This document shows positions 50,301 through 62,832 of a DNA stretch of 64,000 bases, piece after piece; position 1 is the stretch's first letter; every line of letters starts with the position of its first letter. The translations under genes and the position numbers were made by a program. Under the pieces are notes generated by a model. That model had not been told where the DNA came from and did no database searches. It worked only from the letters and a program-made list of their open reading frames with translations. Source of the DNA: Styela clava (taxonomy: Eukaryota > Chordata > Ascidiacea > Stolidobranchia > Styelidae); assembly GCF_964204865.1 (NCBI RefSeq), contig NC_135263.1, positions 12,507,426 through 12,571,425 on the forward strand. Reading direction: 5' to 3'.

Positions 50301-53300
50301 GATCTCCATACATTGCATGGAATTGTAACAGTACGGAAAGTTTTGGTCTACCAAATGGTTAATCTGTCTTGTCTTCTTTCCTCTCCCCGGAATAATTACC
50401 GGTATAAAAATTAAATCCTTTTTTTACACATTGAGCAACATTTCCCAATTGGGGTAGAATTCTTACCCAGGAAGGAATTTTGTTGTTTTTCGGAGCAATT
50501 TTACTTGAGTTTTGTGTTTGCTGTATTCTTACTAATATTTTTTAGTTCTTTATTATTACTATAATATTTCTATTTATATGCTCACATTATAAATTACTTG
50601 AACTGTACAAAAGGGGAGAGCAACTTGTGTTAACAGAAGCTAGGGATCCTTTATTAAAGATCGAATAAAGAACAAGCGAGGAATAAAACGTTTCAAAATA
50701 TGCGACGGGAGGGATTTAACGAAAAAGGTTGGGAATCTCTTGTCTTAAGCTATGCCAATGTACCCATTAATTTGATATTTTGGTTCAGCTTAACCAAACA
50801 TGATAAACAAATTTCATTATTTTTGGAATGATTACATGATGTATGCTTATAAATGCAAGAACTAATATCATCAATTCCGATAAATTATAAGCATAGAAAT
50901 TACTTTACAGTAAAAAAATAAGAAAAATAAATGTAAAATGAGCCAGACCTGTCTTAGGTCGTCTATGGTGACTTGATGCTTTTTTATGGTATATTTTACT
51001 GCGATCTTTTGAAAGTATCCCGTCGTAATCAATTGTGTTATGAATCGAAGTAGGATGACCATTTGACCTTGTGGGAGATCGAACTTCATGATGCATTGAC
51101 AGTTCTTGGTTGAGATTTCTTGCTGCTTTGTAGTGTGGATGAATGTCATCACCTGAAAAAGATTTGCCGTAAAATTTTTGATTTGTTTCATACCTGGATT
51201 GTGGATTGTTTTGGTAAAAAATTGTTGCTGTTCTTATAGGGTTGTTGTTATTGTGAAAAAAATCTTTTTTCAACACAGATAATGAGACCAATCAATTTCA
51301 AATTTTCAGTACTTGAAAACGATGTCGGAAGCCATCTTGATTTTTATTTTTTATTTTCAAATTTTGATATATATAATTCACCAGCACACAATCATATTGT
51401 AACAGTTAAACCAATGCAGCTTTTTAGATCTTCTGTTATTATAGACCGAGGCTCATCTTTTGGTCTGGGTTTAAAAGATGCACCTTTTAACGCTCTGATT
51501 TTGGGTGGTGCCATATGTCCAGTTTGGCTGTTGGAAACCAAACTACTACGAATATACAATTTTCTCAAAACTTCGAAATGGAAATTTAGTCCTACTGTGG
51601 TATGGCATTTGATATAATTCTTTCAACATCTGGAAATTTGATACGACTTTGGTGGCCATACTAGTCCTTTAACCTTCGTGTTCATATATCGAGCAATGGT
51701 TTCTTTAAAAAAAAACTCACCAAATGAGGTAACACGTCTAGAATCAGAATTGCCATTCCTGCTCGAACGATGATGATAATGCGTTATAACAGGACTTCCA
51801 TTGATCATGTTATATTTATAAGGAGATAATTGTAACGCGAGTGAGCGTCGATTTGAGTGAGTACTTTTTTGTTGAGGAGATACATGATGATGGTGAGGAA
51901 TTGAATCGGATCTTTTGAATCCTCTGAGGTAATCTGCGGATTCAGTTCTAAAACAAATTATTGATGAGATTTAATATAACTAGAGATATAGGGTTTTTCT
52001 TTTTTTTGAATTATACCATTAAAGTAGGGCAGCCAGACCTCATAGATCCGGAAGTCATAATTTTACCTTTTTTTTGGAGTCGAGTGCCAGAATTCAATAC
52101 TTTTAACGGTTATAATTGATCATCAAAATTTTAGCTGCAAAAACCCGAAAGCATCAAGTTGACAGAGGCACTTTTAATAGACAATTAAATAAGGCTTGCA
52201 GGGGCCAAACTTTTGTTATGAAAATATGGTTTTCAAGGAGTTACTAGAGTCAAATTTATTGTCAACCAGGATTTAGGTCGTCTAAATGCCTTTGAGTTTA
52301 GAGTTAGGTGTGGAACTCTATTGCCCCGATTACAATAGGTAGTTTACTATTTAAAATATTATAGTATTTTAAATTGAAAATAAAGTCCCGTGTAGAAATT
52401 TATTTTGCTAGTATGCCACCCAGAATTTATGTCAAATTTTGAGGAAAAAAATTGGCCTATTAAAATTAGTGATACAATACAATTTGGATATTTTATAGAT
52501 AAAATTTCTATAAAATGAACTATTTCAATATGCAAATAATGCAATCGCATCCTACACCATTAAGTTATTTGAATTTTTTTAGAAATAAGATTATACTTAT
52601 CAACAAAGAAAAATCTAGACTATTGTAAATAGCCCAAAGCAACCAGATATGAATAATTTAGACAAAAAAAACAAAAATACTGATATCCACAAATTTCACC
52701 TACCTATGAGGCTGCTTTGGTTTCGTCATATTATATCCCAGAGTCATCATATCACTTTCCAGTGCGAGTTCATCTGATAACCTTTTTCTTTCTTTGATAA
52801 AGTCAGGCTCTTGAATTTTTTGCGTGACCTCGTGTGATGCTATATGAGGGTATTGGACACCGCCTAAAAAACAAGGATTTAAGCATTAGCATTATATAAT
52901 ATATATTTTTTCACTCTGGTATGCTACATTGTGCGATGTTCAATAACTTATATGTCATGTCTCAATAAGAAATAAAAAATTCACACAAAAAAATTGTATT
53001 TAACAAATGAACTGGTTTTAATCATATTATGAAAACGAAAAAGATATATTAATTCAAGTAGCAATTCCTTATGATGAATAGACATACTTTTGCTATCTGA
53101 CTGCATAGAATTGGCCACTGGCTTTGATGCATTCTCTGAATCATCCCTCGGTGTAATAAGACCTCTTGTATCGGTTCTATTCAATTTCGAACGTTGAATC
53201 GCATCATCCCAATCTCGAGGTAGTGACATTGTTTCAAGTACAATGATCAATTCCTGGTAATAAAAAGAGGAAGAAAAGGGTTGTACTGTGTGCTGTCTCT

Positions 53301-56300
53301 CAATTAAAGCATACTTGACTGCGTTAAATTACAAAAAGATAGATGTGCAAATAGGGTACATTGGTATTCAACAGAGACCCTATGAATACAATGTTAATTT
53401 GATGCAGTAATCGGGGGTGGAGGTGAAAAATTAAATCTAAAATACTCAAAATTGGTGATATTCTATATTTATGAATATTTTACCTTAAAAATATTTTATT
53501 GTTACCATTTGACATCCATTGGTACGGCATAAAATAGACTTAAATTTACTTCTGAAAATTATAAACAACAAGGGCAAAATCAATATTTACATGTACCACT
53601 GAATTTAATCAACGGTACGTACGGTATACCAATTTTCAATGATTACTGCAAATTTATTTTCAGAATGCATTTGGTATTCCCTATTCATAAATATATTATT
53701 TCAGAATTCATTCTGAATAATGTGATTTCGGGCCTCCCTGACAGTAATCTTGATAACTTTGATAATCAGTGTAAACGTGATACGTTAATGATAAAAACGA
53801 GGATAAAGCAGTCGAAGAACCAAAAAAAAACAAATATACATACAGGTAGAGAAAGTTAAAATGGAAGAAGAATGTGTTATGAATCACAATAATGCAATCT
53901 ATAGTCATATACAGATAAAGGATTTTGAAACTTACTAACTTTATGGCAATGCTAAGGCTTAGCTTCCCAACTCTAGAATTCTGGCATTGCTTCAAATAAA
54001 AAGATACTAAATTTTCTTCATAGGGTTGTTTAATTATTAAAGTACTGTTGATGTATATCAAAAGGATATAATGAAGAATGATGAACCAAACCAAGAAAAT
54101 AGAGATAAGATGGCAAAATGACAAATCCCACATTCCCCAGAGACACGACCAAATTAAAATTCTTTTCTAAAATCAAATATTAATATTATTAAATAGTGCA
54201 AAGGTGAAAGCGACAATGATAAATTTTTATTTGGAATTTTACTATGTATATAAAAAGTTGGTTTAAAGTGAAATTTATTTTAGTCTTCAGAAATAATCCA
54301 ATTTTTTTTAATTTTGAAAAAATAAAAATATTTTTGCAAATTCATACCATTTTCACTTCCAGAATTATTTTCCCAAAAATTGATAAATTTTTTCTCTTAT
54401 TAATGATATTAGAAATAATATTATAGCATTTAATAAAAAATTTGGATTAGTAAAATGTTCTCCGTTTGTGCCAAATATATAAGAATAATATGAAGCTAAT
54501 CCACCTAACTGTCAATTCAATACCACAGGGAATTGCTCAACAAATTCCTGGGATTATTTGTACCATGTTTCCCAGAGCAATAATGCTCTCAGGATAGTAT
54601 GTATAGAAGGAACAAGTGATATCAGACTTTCAGACATAATTGAGGTGTTGATGTCTGTTGTATATACAGCATTAAAGAAGCTGGTTTGACCACCATTTCA
54701 GCGGCATTTGGATTTTCCTTTTTACTAAGCTAACATGGAACTGCCGGTGGGCAGCCTGCATTATCGAAAACAACGAGAGCAAATAAAGCTTGGAATTGAT
54801 TGAAAATTATGAACTATCATTATAATATATTACGATCGCCCCTGCCCTATCAAACTTGCAATGACATTTTTATGGGTGCAAAATATATGCATGGCAGAAA
54901 TTTACCATAACAAAAAAACACGAGAGCAATGCTTCAGTATATGGATACGGAGGTCACATTTTGGTAATGGCAGGGTAGGTTTGAGAGTTTTAAGATTGGT
55001 GGATAAAAAATATGTGGACTGTAGAGCAGATATGAGCAAACTATGACCAAACTAAAACCAAATTTTGATGTTGAGCTAAAAATAGCTCAAGAATTTTTTT
55101 TGAGATTGGGATTAAATTTAGTTTTGGCACAAGGCTCATTGTTTTCCACTTTTGCTTTTGTAACACTGTAAATATTGTTCGAGTCACACTTACATGGCCC
55201 GCCAGTCACCCCTGCTGTAGAGGGTCAAGAAGTGAGGAATAAAACGGATGCCCTTCAATTAAAATAATTGAGGCAAAATTTTTGGTGAAATATCTGGTCT
55301 CATAGAACTCAGCAGATTATTAAAAAAAATAGTCTTCTAGCGATTTCTTCTATTTAATAAGTACCTATTGAAAGTAACTGTTCTAATATTTGCAAAAAAG
55401 CAATTCTTTTTCGCAAAAACAACAACAAGAAGAATGTAGCAAAACAATCCACTTCATGTCCAATAGAGCTCAAAATATTAAATTTTCCAGCTAAAATAAT
55501 ATATTCTGACAAAGTTTTACAACAAAAATTACTACCAGTAGTAAAATGCACTTTATTTTAGTTATTTTAAAGCGACCTACTTTAAAAGATGGTCTCTGCA
55601 TTGGTGATTGGTCCCATGATCTTGATATTATTGCATGGAATCCACTGGGTAATTCACATGGGATGTTCAAACGTTTTCCACTGGATACCAAAGCCAGAAT
55701 CTAAATTTAATAAATTCAAAAAAGAATCAAAATTTAATATAAAAAAACAGTAAAATTGCATTTTGTGGACAATAGGTGACTTCAAAATTAATATTTGAAT
55801 GACTAAATGAACTGAAATTGGACAAGGTAATCACAAATAAAAAAATATAGAAAAGGCAAGTGTAAAATGTAAATTTTATCTTCTTATTACCACATGATAA
55901 CTCTTACATGATAAGGTGAAATTTTGTATAAAATTCAGTCGACTAGTTAAAATACAAATATATATCTCACATATTTTTCAAAGTTTACTTGATCCATCTC
56001 TATAAGCTAGTCAAAATGAGCCTTTGAACCAAAGCAAAAGGGTATCAAGAGTTCAGATGACTCATATTGGGAAATTGCCATAAAATTTCAATTAGCATTT
56101 TCGTGCTATAATTATCCATTGATATACCTCAGAGGTAGATGTATCTTTGTGTGGTTTTGTCATCGTAGCCATTTCCCACATAATCATTGCATAACTGAAC
56201 ACGTCAAGTTTCGTTGTTAAATGAACAGGAAATTGTAGAAGCTCCGGAGCTAAATAACTGAGATTGGCTCGATTTGACACACCCGCGTCCAACCTATAGT

Positions 56301-59300
56301 TACAACAAAACAGACATTTAAAATCTGAAAATAGTGTATAACATCAGTTCAAAAGGGTCAAATAGTACAGGGTGTTCCGAAAGTACTGTAACAGTTTCAA
56401 TTTTGTTATGACTTCAGTTCTCAATATATATTGATTAACTAAGTTTGTTTTATTTTAGCTAGTGTTTATTTAAGCTTTTACTTCATTTATATAAAGACCA
56501 ACAAACCATCATATGGTATTGATAAATTCCCTTTGCAATTTGAAATATTGAGATTTCATGAACACAGAGTGTATTGTGGCTTATTTGAAACAAGTTTTTC
56601 AATTGTTCTGCATTAAATTTTTTTTTTACTTCATTTGGTACACGTATATAGACCAACAAACTATCATATAGTATTGATACATTTCCTTTGCAATTTAAAA
56701 AATTGAGATTTCACGAACACCCTGAGTATTGTGGCTCATTTAAAACAAGTTTTCCAGTTGTTCTGTATTAGAAATTGAGGAAATATATTTTAAAACTTTG
56801 AGCCATTCTAGATTGCAGCACAAGCTTGGCTTTACTGATTGTAAAATTGTTATGAATTGCTTCAATTATGGCAAATCTAGACTTCTATGAGCCATTTGAC
56901 ATTTAAAGTGAGAAGGGTAACATAAAACCAAATAAAAAGGGTAAAATATAACAAGATTTAAAACAATCTCACATACATCAAGCTGATAATATGGCATAGA
57001 TCAGCTGTAACAGTGCTGGCTATCTAACATTAACAAACTGATATAATTAAATAAATGAATTTTGCCTTATTTTAGAAAATCCAAAGTCAGCAACTTTCGC
57101 CCGACCGGTTGAGTCTAGCAAAACGTTACAAGGTCTCAAGTTGAGATGAAGAACAGGTGGTTTTTGTCCATGAAGATATGCCATTCCAACAGTGATATCT
57201 CGAACTATAGAGTAATATTCGACTGGGCTAAGGGGCCATCCTAAAAAAAAAAGAAATAAAAGTTGAACATTACTTCCCATTTAATTAAGACAATAATCAA
57301 ATGTCTTTATGATATTAAATCATTTTTTTCCCATCAGCAACTGAGATAAAAGAAATGATATAGGTAGGTTATCAACAATATAAAACTTGTAAAACGGAAA
57401 GTGGCCAACAAGATAAGACTACTGTACAACTAAAATGACAAGGTTCTAATTCAACAAGAAACTGAGGTCACCAATCTGATATCACAGTCATAAATCATAT
57501 ACTTGATGGTATATCACCTAGCACAGAAAATATTTCATGTTCTCAGAAACTAGTCAATAAAAATATGAAGCCTAATGTAACAATGATGATGTGGACTATT
57601 GTCGATAGTCTACCATACTAGAATAGGCATGGGCGCCATATTGACCGCCAACAGAATGTCTGGCCTTATCAAAGTTTATTTTCACATTTGCACTGATAAC
57701 ATCAGTAAATGACTGAGAAATACAGTTAAAACCACATCAATAATTATAGATGTTATCAAATAATTTTTAACGTTTTTGATAAAGCTATAAATTAACATTT
57801 CATGTGACATTTCACCGACATACCATCAGAAGAATGTAATCTATCATGTAAGTTTCTTCCTTTCACAAGTTCTGTGATAATTAAAGGTTGTAAAGGTGCA
57901 GTTGACACACCAAATACTTCAACAATATTCTGATGATGTAGTGCCATCAAAAGTCCAGCTTCGGCTGCCAAGTAGCTCCTATAGAAAATTGGAGGTTTTA
58001 ATGATGATGGTACTATTTTAATTTCAATTAAATTGTACGAAACGAACTATATTTTTCTAAAAAGAAGTTTGTTTCAGTGATCACATACAGTTATTATTAA
58101 ACCAAAAAAAATATGTTTCATGTCATGCCGTCGCTTATATATATCAGGAAATTGGGCTCTACTAGGCCAAGAACAATCAAAAATTCCAGGCTCGGCATAG
58201 CATATCAATATTAGGTTGAAAGGAGCTTTGAACTGATTACTGGACCATCAAGGTCTTTGAGTTTAGAGCAATAACCTGTAATAATAATTGGACAAATCGC
58301 CACAGTAATACCAAAGTAGCTACCGTATGTCACAATAAGGTTTTGAGAAAATCACTTTTTTGTAAGTGTGGTTCTAACAGTCGAACCTGTAAATTTACAT
58401 GAGGCACTACCTGAAATCCAATCTAAAACAGTTTCAGAAATAAAACTCAGACCAAACAATATTAGTAAATTTGAACAATATTATATATATATATATATAA
58501 TATTATGGACCTATATGCCTTTTGCTGGTATATAATGTGAGATAACAGATTGTAATAAAGATGGGAATATTGTATAGACTGAAATGACTGGTGAAGAATA
58601 CCATATAAACAAGAGCTTGTTCATGTTAAAAACATTGTGTTGTTGATAATACTTACACAGATAAAGATATGATATCAAGCCACCCACCTGTCTGATGTTG
58701 ACATCATATCTGGACGAATTAACTTCTTGATCGCAGCTTTCTGATTCTTGTATATGGTTCCAGAGTACACATAACTCAAATAACCTTCGCCAATAAGGTC
58801 TGCATTAAAGTACACAATATCGTGAGCAGCAATATCAGGCGTTCTACCAAATGATTGATGAGAATGCTGTTTTTTGAGTTTATGAAGAGCTTGCTGTAAA
58901 TGCTTCACTTTTTTCTTGTATCTTTCTCTTTCAGACATCAAGCGTTTTATTACTTTTGTGGGTGGAACATCTTTGGGTAATCCTCTTGACCCAAGCCATT
59001 CCTCTTTGACTAGTAAATCATTGGCATCTGAAGTCATAGACCCGTGGAGGTTGAAACCATCGTCAGATGACAAAGAGGGTGATTGGCAATTGACTTTCTT
59101 AGTCGAAAAGGGTTTGTTAGATCGTGCTCCATTCACTAAAGCATTTCGACCAAAATTTTGCACTTTCTTTCGAACATCTTTAGCAGCATTATCATTGCCA
59201 TCTGACACCTCATCACAATTTTTACATGGAACCCCGGGATCTGCTAGAATTAAATCCATTTCAGTTTGTTTTTCGGGTTCGGTTTTTATATTGTCTATTT

Positions 59301-59838
59301 TTTCAAAATCCTCATATTCCCCACTCAACCGTGTCACAAACATTTGTTGCTGCTTTTTCAAATCTTCAATTTGTAATCGTAATTCATCACAAACTTTTCG
59401 TGCATCTCGAATTTTAGTATCATTATCATCGGGGGGTGCATGATCCAATATTAGAGAAGCTGATAGAGCTTGAGCAAGATTTTTTTCCACGGGTTTGTCA
59501 TTTTTTTCAACTTCATTATTTACATGAGCATGAAAAGATTTTGCTGAACCATTGGAATGGGATAAAGCATCAGTCGCTGAAGTTGAACTATGAAGAGGGC
59601 TTTCCTGCACTACAGTAGGAAGAACAATTGGTTCTTTGCCCGTTTCTTTTTGTTCACCAATATCATTTTGCTTTTGAAAATTTTGTTTTTTGATATCATT
59701 ATTATTCAATTCTTTCACAACAAAGTTTGCCAGTTTATTGTCATTTTTATCAACAGCTTTACTTAGTGAAGAAAAGGTAGGCTTCAAGAATCCTGCGCTA
59801 CCGGCGGCAATCGCATTAGATTTAATTTTAGATGGCAT
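44387..59838 (-). CDS. TKL-like kinase/pseudokinase with coiled coils and long Ser/Arg-rich tail, at least 16 exons, about 1317 aa
   Basis: Exons in order: 59838-58688, 57978-57824, 57240-57066, 56293-56128, 55700-55581, 53253-53088, 52863-52704, 51947-51721, 51152-50949, 50178-50091, 49035-48874, 47077-46940, 46606-46399, 45753-45161, 44950-44899, 44575-44387. All phases join. Two more exons (51629-51596, 51542-51412) would add 55 residues in phase. Residues 1-300 are polar, with coiled-coil-like helices at 142-172 and 296-325. The kinase domain spans about 345-600: glycine loop GEGYLSYV (350-357), Lys371 in AAIK, HLNLRPCNVLL (467-477), DFG 487-489, APE 509-511, RPSFKELI. The catalytic loop has Asn469 where kinases have Asp, so catalysis is doubtful although Lys, metal-binding Asn and DFG remain. 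Intron 3 appears to be GC-AG. The tail (from about 610) is Ser/Arg/His-rich and probably disordered. I do not recognise the orthologue; a TEX14-, TNNI3K- or MLK-like relation is possible but unproven. A start-proximal acceptor (59864) and a two-codon uORF (59862-59854) precede the ATG. Confidence 0.85.
56480..56770. repeat. Tandem duplication in a kinase-gene intron (2 x about 140 bp)
   Basis: Units 56480-56615 and 56628-56770 share GACCAACAAAC(C/T)ATCATAT, GTATTGATA, TTTCCTTTGCAATTT, TTGAGATTTCA(T/C)GAACAC, GTATTGTGGCT and AGTTGTTCTG. They are clearly diverged, so the duplication is not recent. A CAGGGTGTTCCGAAAGTACT motif at about 56369, typical of some transposon ends, lies just to the left and may mark the source element. 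Confidence 0.75.
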
Positions 59839-61440
59839 AATGTGTTTATCAAATCAAGACATTCTGAAAATAATATTATATTTATATGACACCACAAAAT
59901 ATACATCAATATAGACATGAAAAATAGCGTCTAAAGAAGTACATTTCTGTTTGGCTTTATTCAAGCAGTTTCGGCAGTAATTTCACATCACATTTTTGTT
60001 TGACGTTGTTAGTTAAAAATTTACCCTACAGCGTTTACTTCGTTACACCCAAAAAATATAAATAGATTATACTATCATCATATACTATTCATTGGCATAC
60101 GATTGGCGCATCATACCAAACATTAGGAAAACGCTAGGGATCCCACCATTGATTACCCTATACAAGTTTCATTTAATCTCATTCACATCTTAGTAGGCAA
60201 CTGTTAATAAGATAACTACAAAACTTGGAGCAATAAGCCTAACCTAACTTCAGTGGTGGGGCAAGTCTATAATCTCTATTGGGAAAATATAACCTTTTTT
60301 TAAAATTTCTTCACAAACAAAGGCAAAAAAATGAAGGGAAATAGATTATAAAATTCATGGCGTGGCAAAAATAGGATATTTACTAATTACAGGCGGAAAT
60401 TTCCATTGACAGAATTAATAACATACTTGCCATAACAGTATTATAACCTTATATTTTGCTTTCAGGGTATCCAGTTCCAGTATTAATCTTTTTGCCCCAT
60501 TGAAAATGATTGATATTAGATATTAAATATCTTTGTATTATTGCCTAAAATTTATTGGTTAAAAAAAATAAATTCAAACATTTGGGACATTAAGTTTATC
60601 AATAACAGCAGCAACAATTCACAATCACATGCTTAATACTGTAATGAAACCTTATGATTCCTCATTGTAAAACAGGTAAAAAAAATTTTTCTCATGGTTG
60701 AGTTCAGTATACTGGTATATGTATTATTCCAGATACCTGGATACGGTAAATAATAGAATCTCAATCTCTTTAATGGACAGCTTGAAGATGCCCTATAACT
60801 GTATTTTGGTATCATTACGTACTATGTCAGCTTGTGGTCCCCTATTATCACTATCATATAATGACATAGTGCGAAGCATAAGATAGATCACAAACGTTTG
60901 ATATACTATCAGACTGTCGTTACTGATTTAAACTTTATAAGAGCGAACTACAGAACTATGCAATCTTTGTTGCAACATTTCTGTATTTCTCGTACTGTCG
61001 TACGGTTCATATAAAAAATTATCAACCTACTAACTTCAACCCGTTTAAATCTAACCAAGCAGAAAATGTTGAATAAAATAATGTATAATATTATCGCTAG
61101 CCTACTCGCCTAATTTGCGGCACACGAACCTATAATTGCAAGACGTCACGATTCACGACCAGGAACTCAACAATTCTCCCGTGTTTTCATTCAACTGAAT
61201 CGGTTTGTTTACTACGACGAGCGGCCGTTTGTGCGGTTCAATGACATCACAAACCGGCGTGTTGGTCAAATTCAAATCCGGTCCCGGCACAATGTGGAAT
61301 CTGTTAGTATTTGTTCTGAAACTTTAAAATAAAATTTAAAATTTTCGATTATGAATAAATAAGCGACATATTTTTTTATAATACCTGATTCCCTTTCTAG
61401 CTTGTGTTAGGACAAGTTAGCTTTATAACAAGATAGCAAG
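59839..61440. other. 5' leader and upstream region of the kinase-like gene
   Basis: On the minus strand a TTTTCAG acceptor ends at 59864, followed by ATG TCT TGA (59862-59854), whose TGA is in frame with the main ATG. This fits a 5' UTR intron or a spliced-leader site. The remaining sequence has no recognisable gene. CG-containing sequence around 61140-61270 may be the promoter; that is a guess. Confidence 0.4.
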
Positions 61441-61448
61441 AGGGATAG

Positions 61449-61595
61449 ATAGCTCGGCGGTGTGGCGCATCGTGCTAAGCGTTCTCTGATTGCCCTGCGC
61501 GGGTTCGAATCCATGCGGGGATGATAATATGCGAGAAGATAGCTGGACTCCTTGCCGCCGTAGGGTAGTTCACGTAACCGCTGGTCGGTTACGAC
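61449..61595 (+). repeat. tRNA-derived SINE
   Basis: An A-box-like TAGCTCGGCGG (61450-61460) and a perfect B box GGTTCGAATCC (61502-61512) are spaced as in a tRNA-type RNA polymerase III promoter. An unrelated tail follows (GGACTCCTTGCCGCCGTAGG, then GTAACCGCTGGTCGGTTACG, a short hairpin). The arms do not form a clean tRNA cloverleaf, so it is a SINE and not a tRNA gene. Composite tRNA-SINEs of this kind (Cics-1) have been described in Ciona; identity with that family is a suggestion. It abuts a hAT element exactly. Confidence 0.7.
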
Positions 61596-62832
61596 CAGAG
61601 GCGTAGCCAGCATATTTTGCGCCCGGGGCAAACTATAAAATTGGCGCCCCGACCTCCACGTTTAATCAGATTTTCTATTACATTTACTTGTATATGTGAA
61701 AACGAATTATATATGTAAATTCAAATTTATATGTATTTATATATTTTATTATTTATTCAAAAATATATGTATATGTGTATTCAAATTTCAATGGAACATT
61801 ATATTTAAAAAAGAAGCAAAGCTATACAAAATATAGCATATATATGTCCATAATGTCCAACTCAGTTACTTTCAAAGATGATTTACATAGTCTACAATAA
61901 ATTTATTTTATTTTACTGTCGCAAACTGGTTAACACGTCATCAAAATCTGTTTTTTTTTAATGTTTCTCTTTCAACACTTAGAAGTGCAAGATCACTGAG
62001 ACGATCCTGTGCCATTGATGCACGCGAATACGACAAAACAAGTTTCAATTTGATGAATTTAGCTTGCAATTGAAACTGGTATTGCTAACAAAATTTGTAG
62101 AGAAATTCGCAGATTGGGTAAAACGTCGTCTCCAAAAAACACAATAAAACCAAGAGGAGCCAAAAGAGTTTCTGGTTGACCTTCAGTTCTGTTACTGAGC
62201 AGCATTCCGCAATCTCCAATTTCGGGAAGATTTTGTGGCCATTGATGTCCGTGTCGTAAAAAATTTGCAAAATCTGTGCAATCTCGACGAATTGTCGAAA
62301 AAGGCATTCGGGTCTTTTAGCACAGTATAATATGTTTTATGTAACTCTGCCGCAAAGTACGTTACTTTGACAACCACGAAATACAAAACCACGTATTACT
62401 CAAAACATGTATTAACATCATTCAACCAAATTCCGTTGCCATTTTTCTCCAGCACAGAACTAATATCAACATACATCGGAGTGCGCAGGCAAGAACTTAT
62501 CGATACAGAACCACGTAATTAACCCCGTGCATTTTGTTACCTAACGTTACCAAATCAAATTTTGCTTTGTTTCCCGGCCAGATTTTTTGGCCATGTAATT
62601 ACGATGGAAATCTGACCGTGCGCGAGCTATTTGCCTGATGACGTCGGCAGTCGACGTAAGTGGTCTGCCCAAGTGTGCAGTTTGCCATGTACTAAGACTA
62701 GATGTCTGCGCCGGTGCGATCTTGCTTGTGACCGTTCTTTACCCTTGTTGTGAAATTTTCGCAAGCCCCATTTTGGCGCCCCTGTACCTTGGCGCCCGTG
62801 GGCATATGTACCCCATTTTCTCTCCCCGGGAT
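61596..62832 (-). mobile_element. hAT transposon, copy 2 of the 6800 family
   Basis: It starts CAGAGGCGTAGCCAGCATAT followed by GCGCCCGGGGCAAACTAT. The right side carries GGCGCCCCTGTACC and GGCGCCC...TACCCC motifs and fades near CCCCGGGATA, where the expected end is lost. The transposase remnant is on the minus strand (62059-62307). Much of the interior matches copy 1 (6800-8052) in reverse orientation. The left end lies exactly against the SINE at 61449-61595. Confidence 0.75.
62059..62307 (-). pseudogene. hAT transposase C-terminal fragment, copy 2
   Basis: The frame contains FANFLRHGHQWP, then PNLRISLQILLAIPVSIAS and a stop. In copy 1 the same place continues CERSFNKLKLI. Here a short deletion and frame change remove the Cys-Glu-Arg-Ser motif, so the fragment is inactive. 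Confidence 0.75.

Noticed and set aside
50905-51291. Upstream extension of the kinase-gene exon (frame with FYQNNPQSRYETNQ)
   Set aside because: An internal GTATGA donor would leave phase 2, which creates a stop with the TTTTTCAG|GTGATG acceptor; starting the exon at 51152 keeps the frame.
58916-59443. 175-codon plus-strand frame
   Set aside because: It lies antisense to the large first exon of the kinase-like gene; the minus-strand frame continues as a coherent kinase protein, so this is a shadow.
61449-61525. Possible functional tRNA gene
   Set aside because: A and B boxes are present but the acceptor and anticodon arms do not pair well and a SINE-like tail follows.
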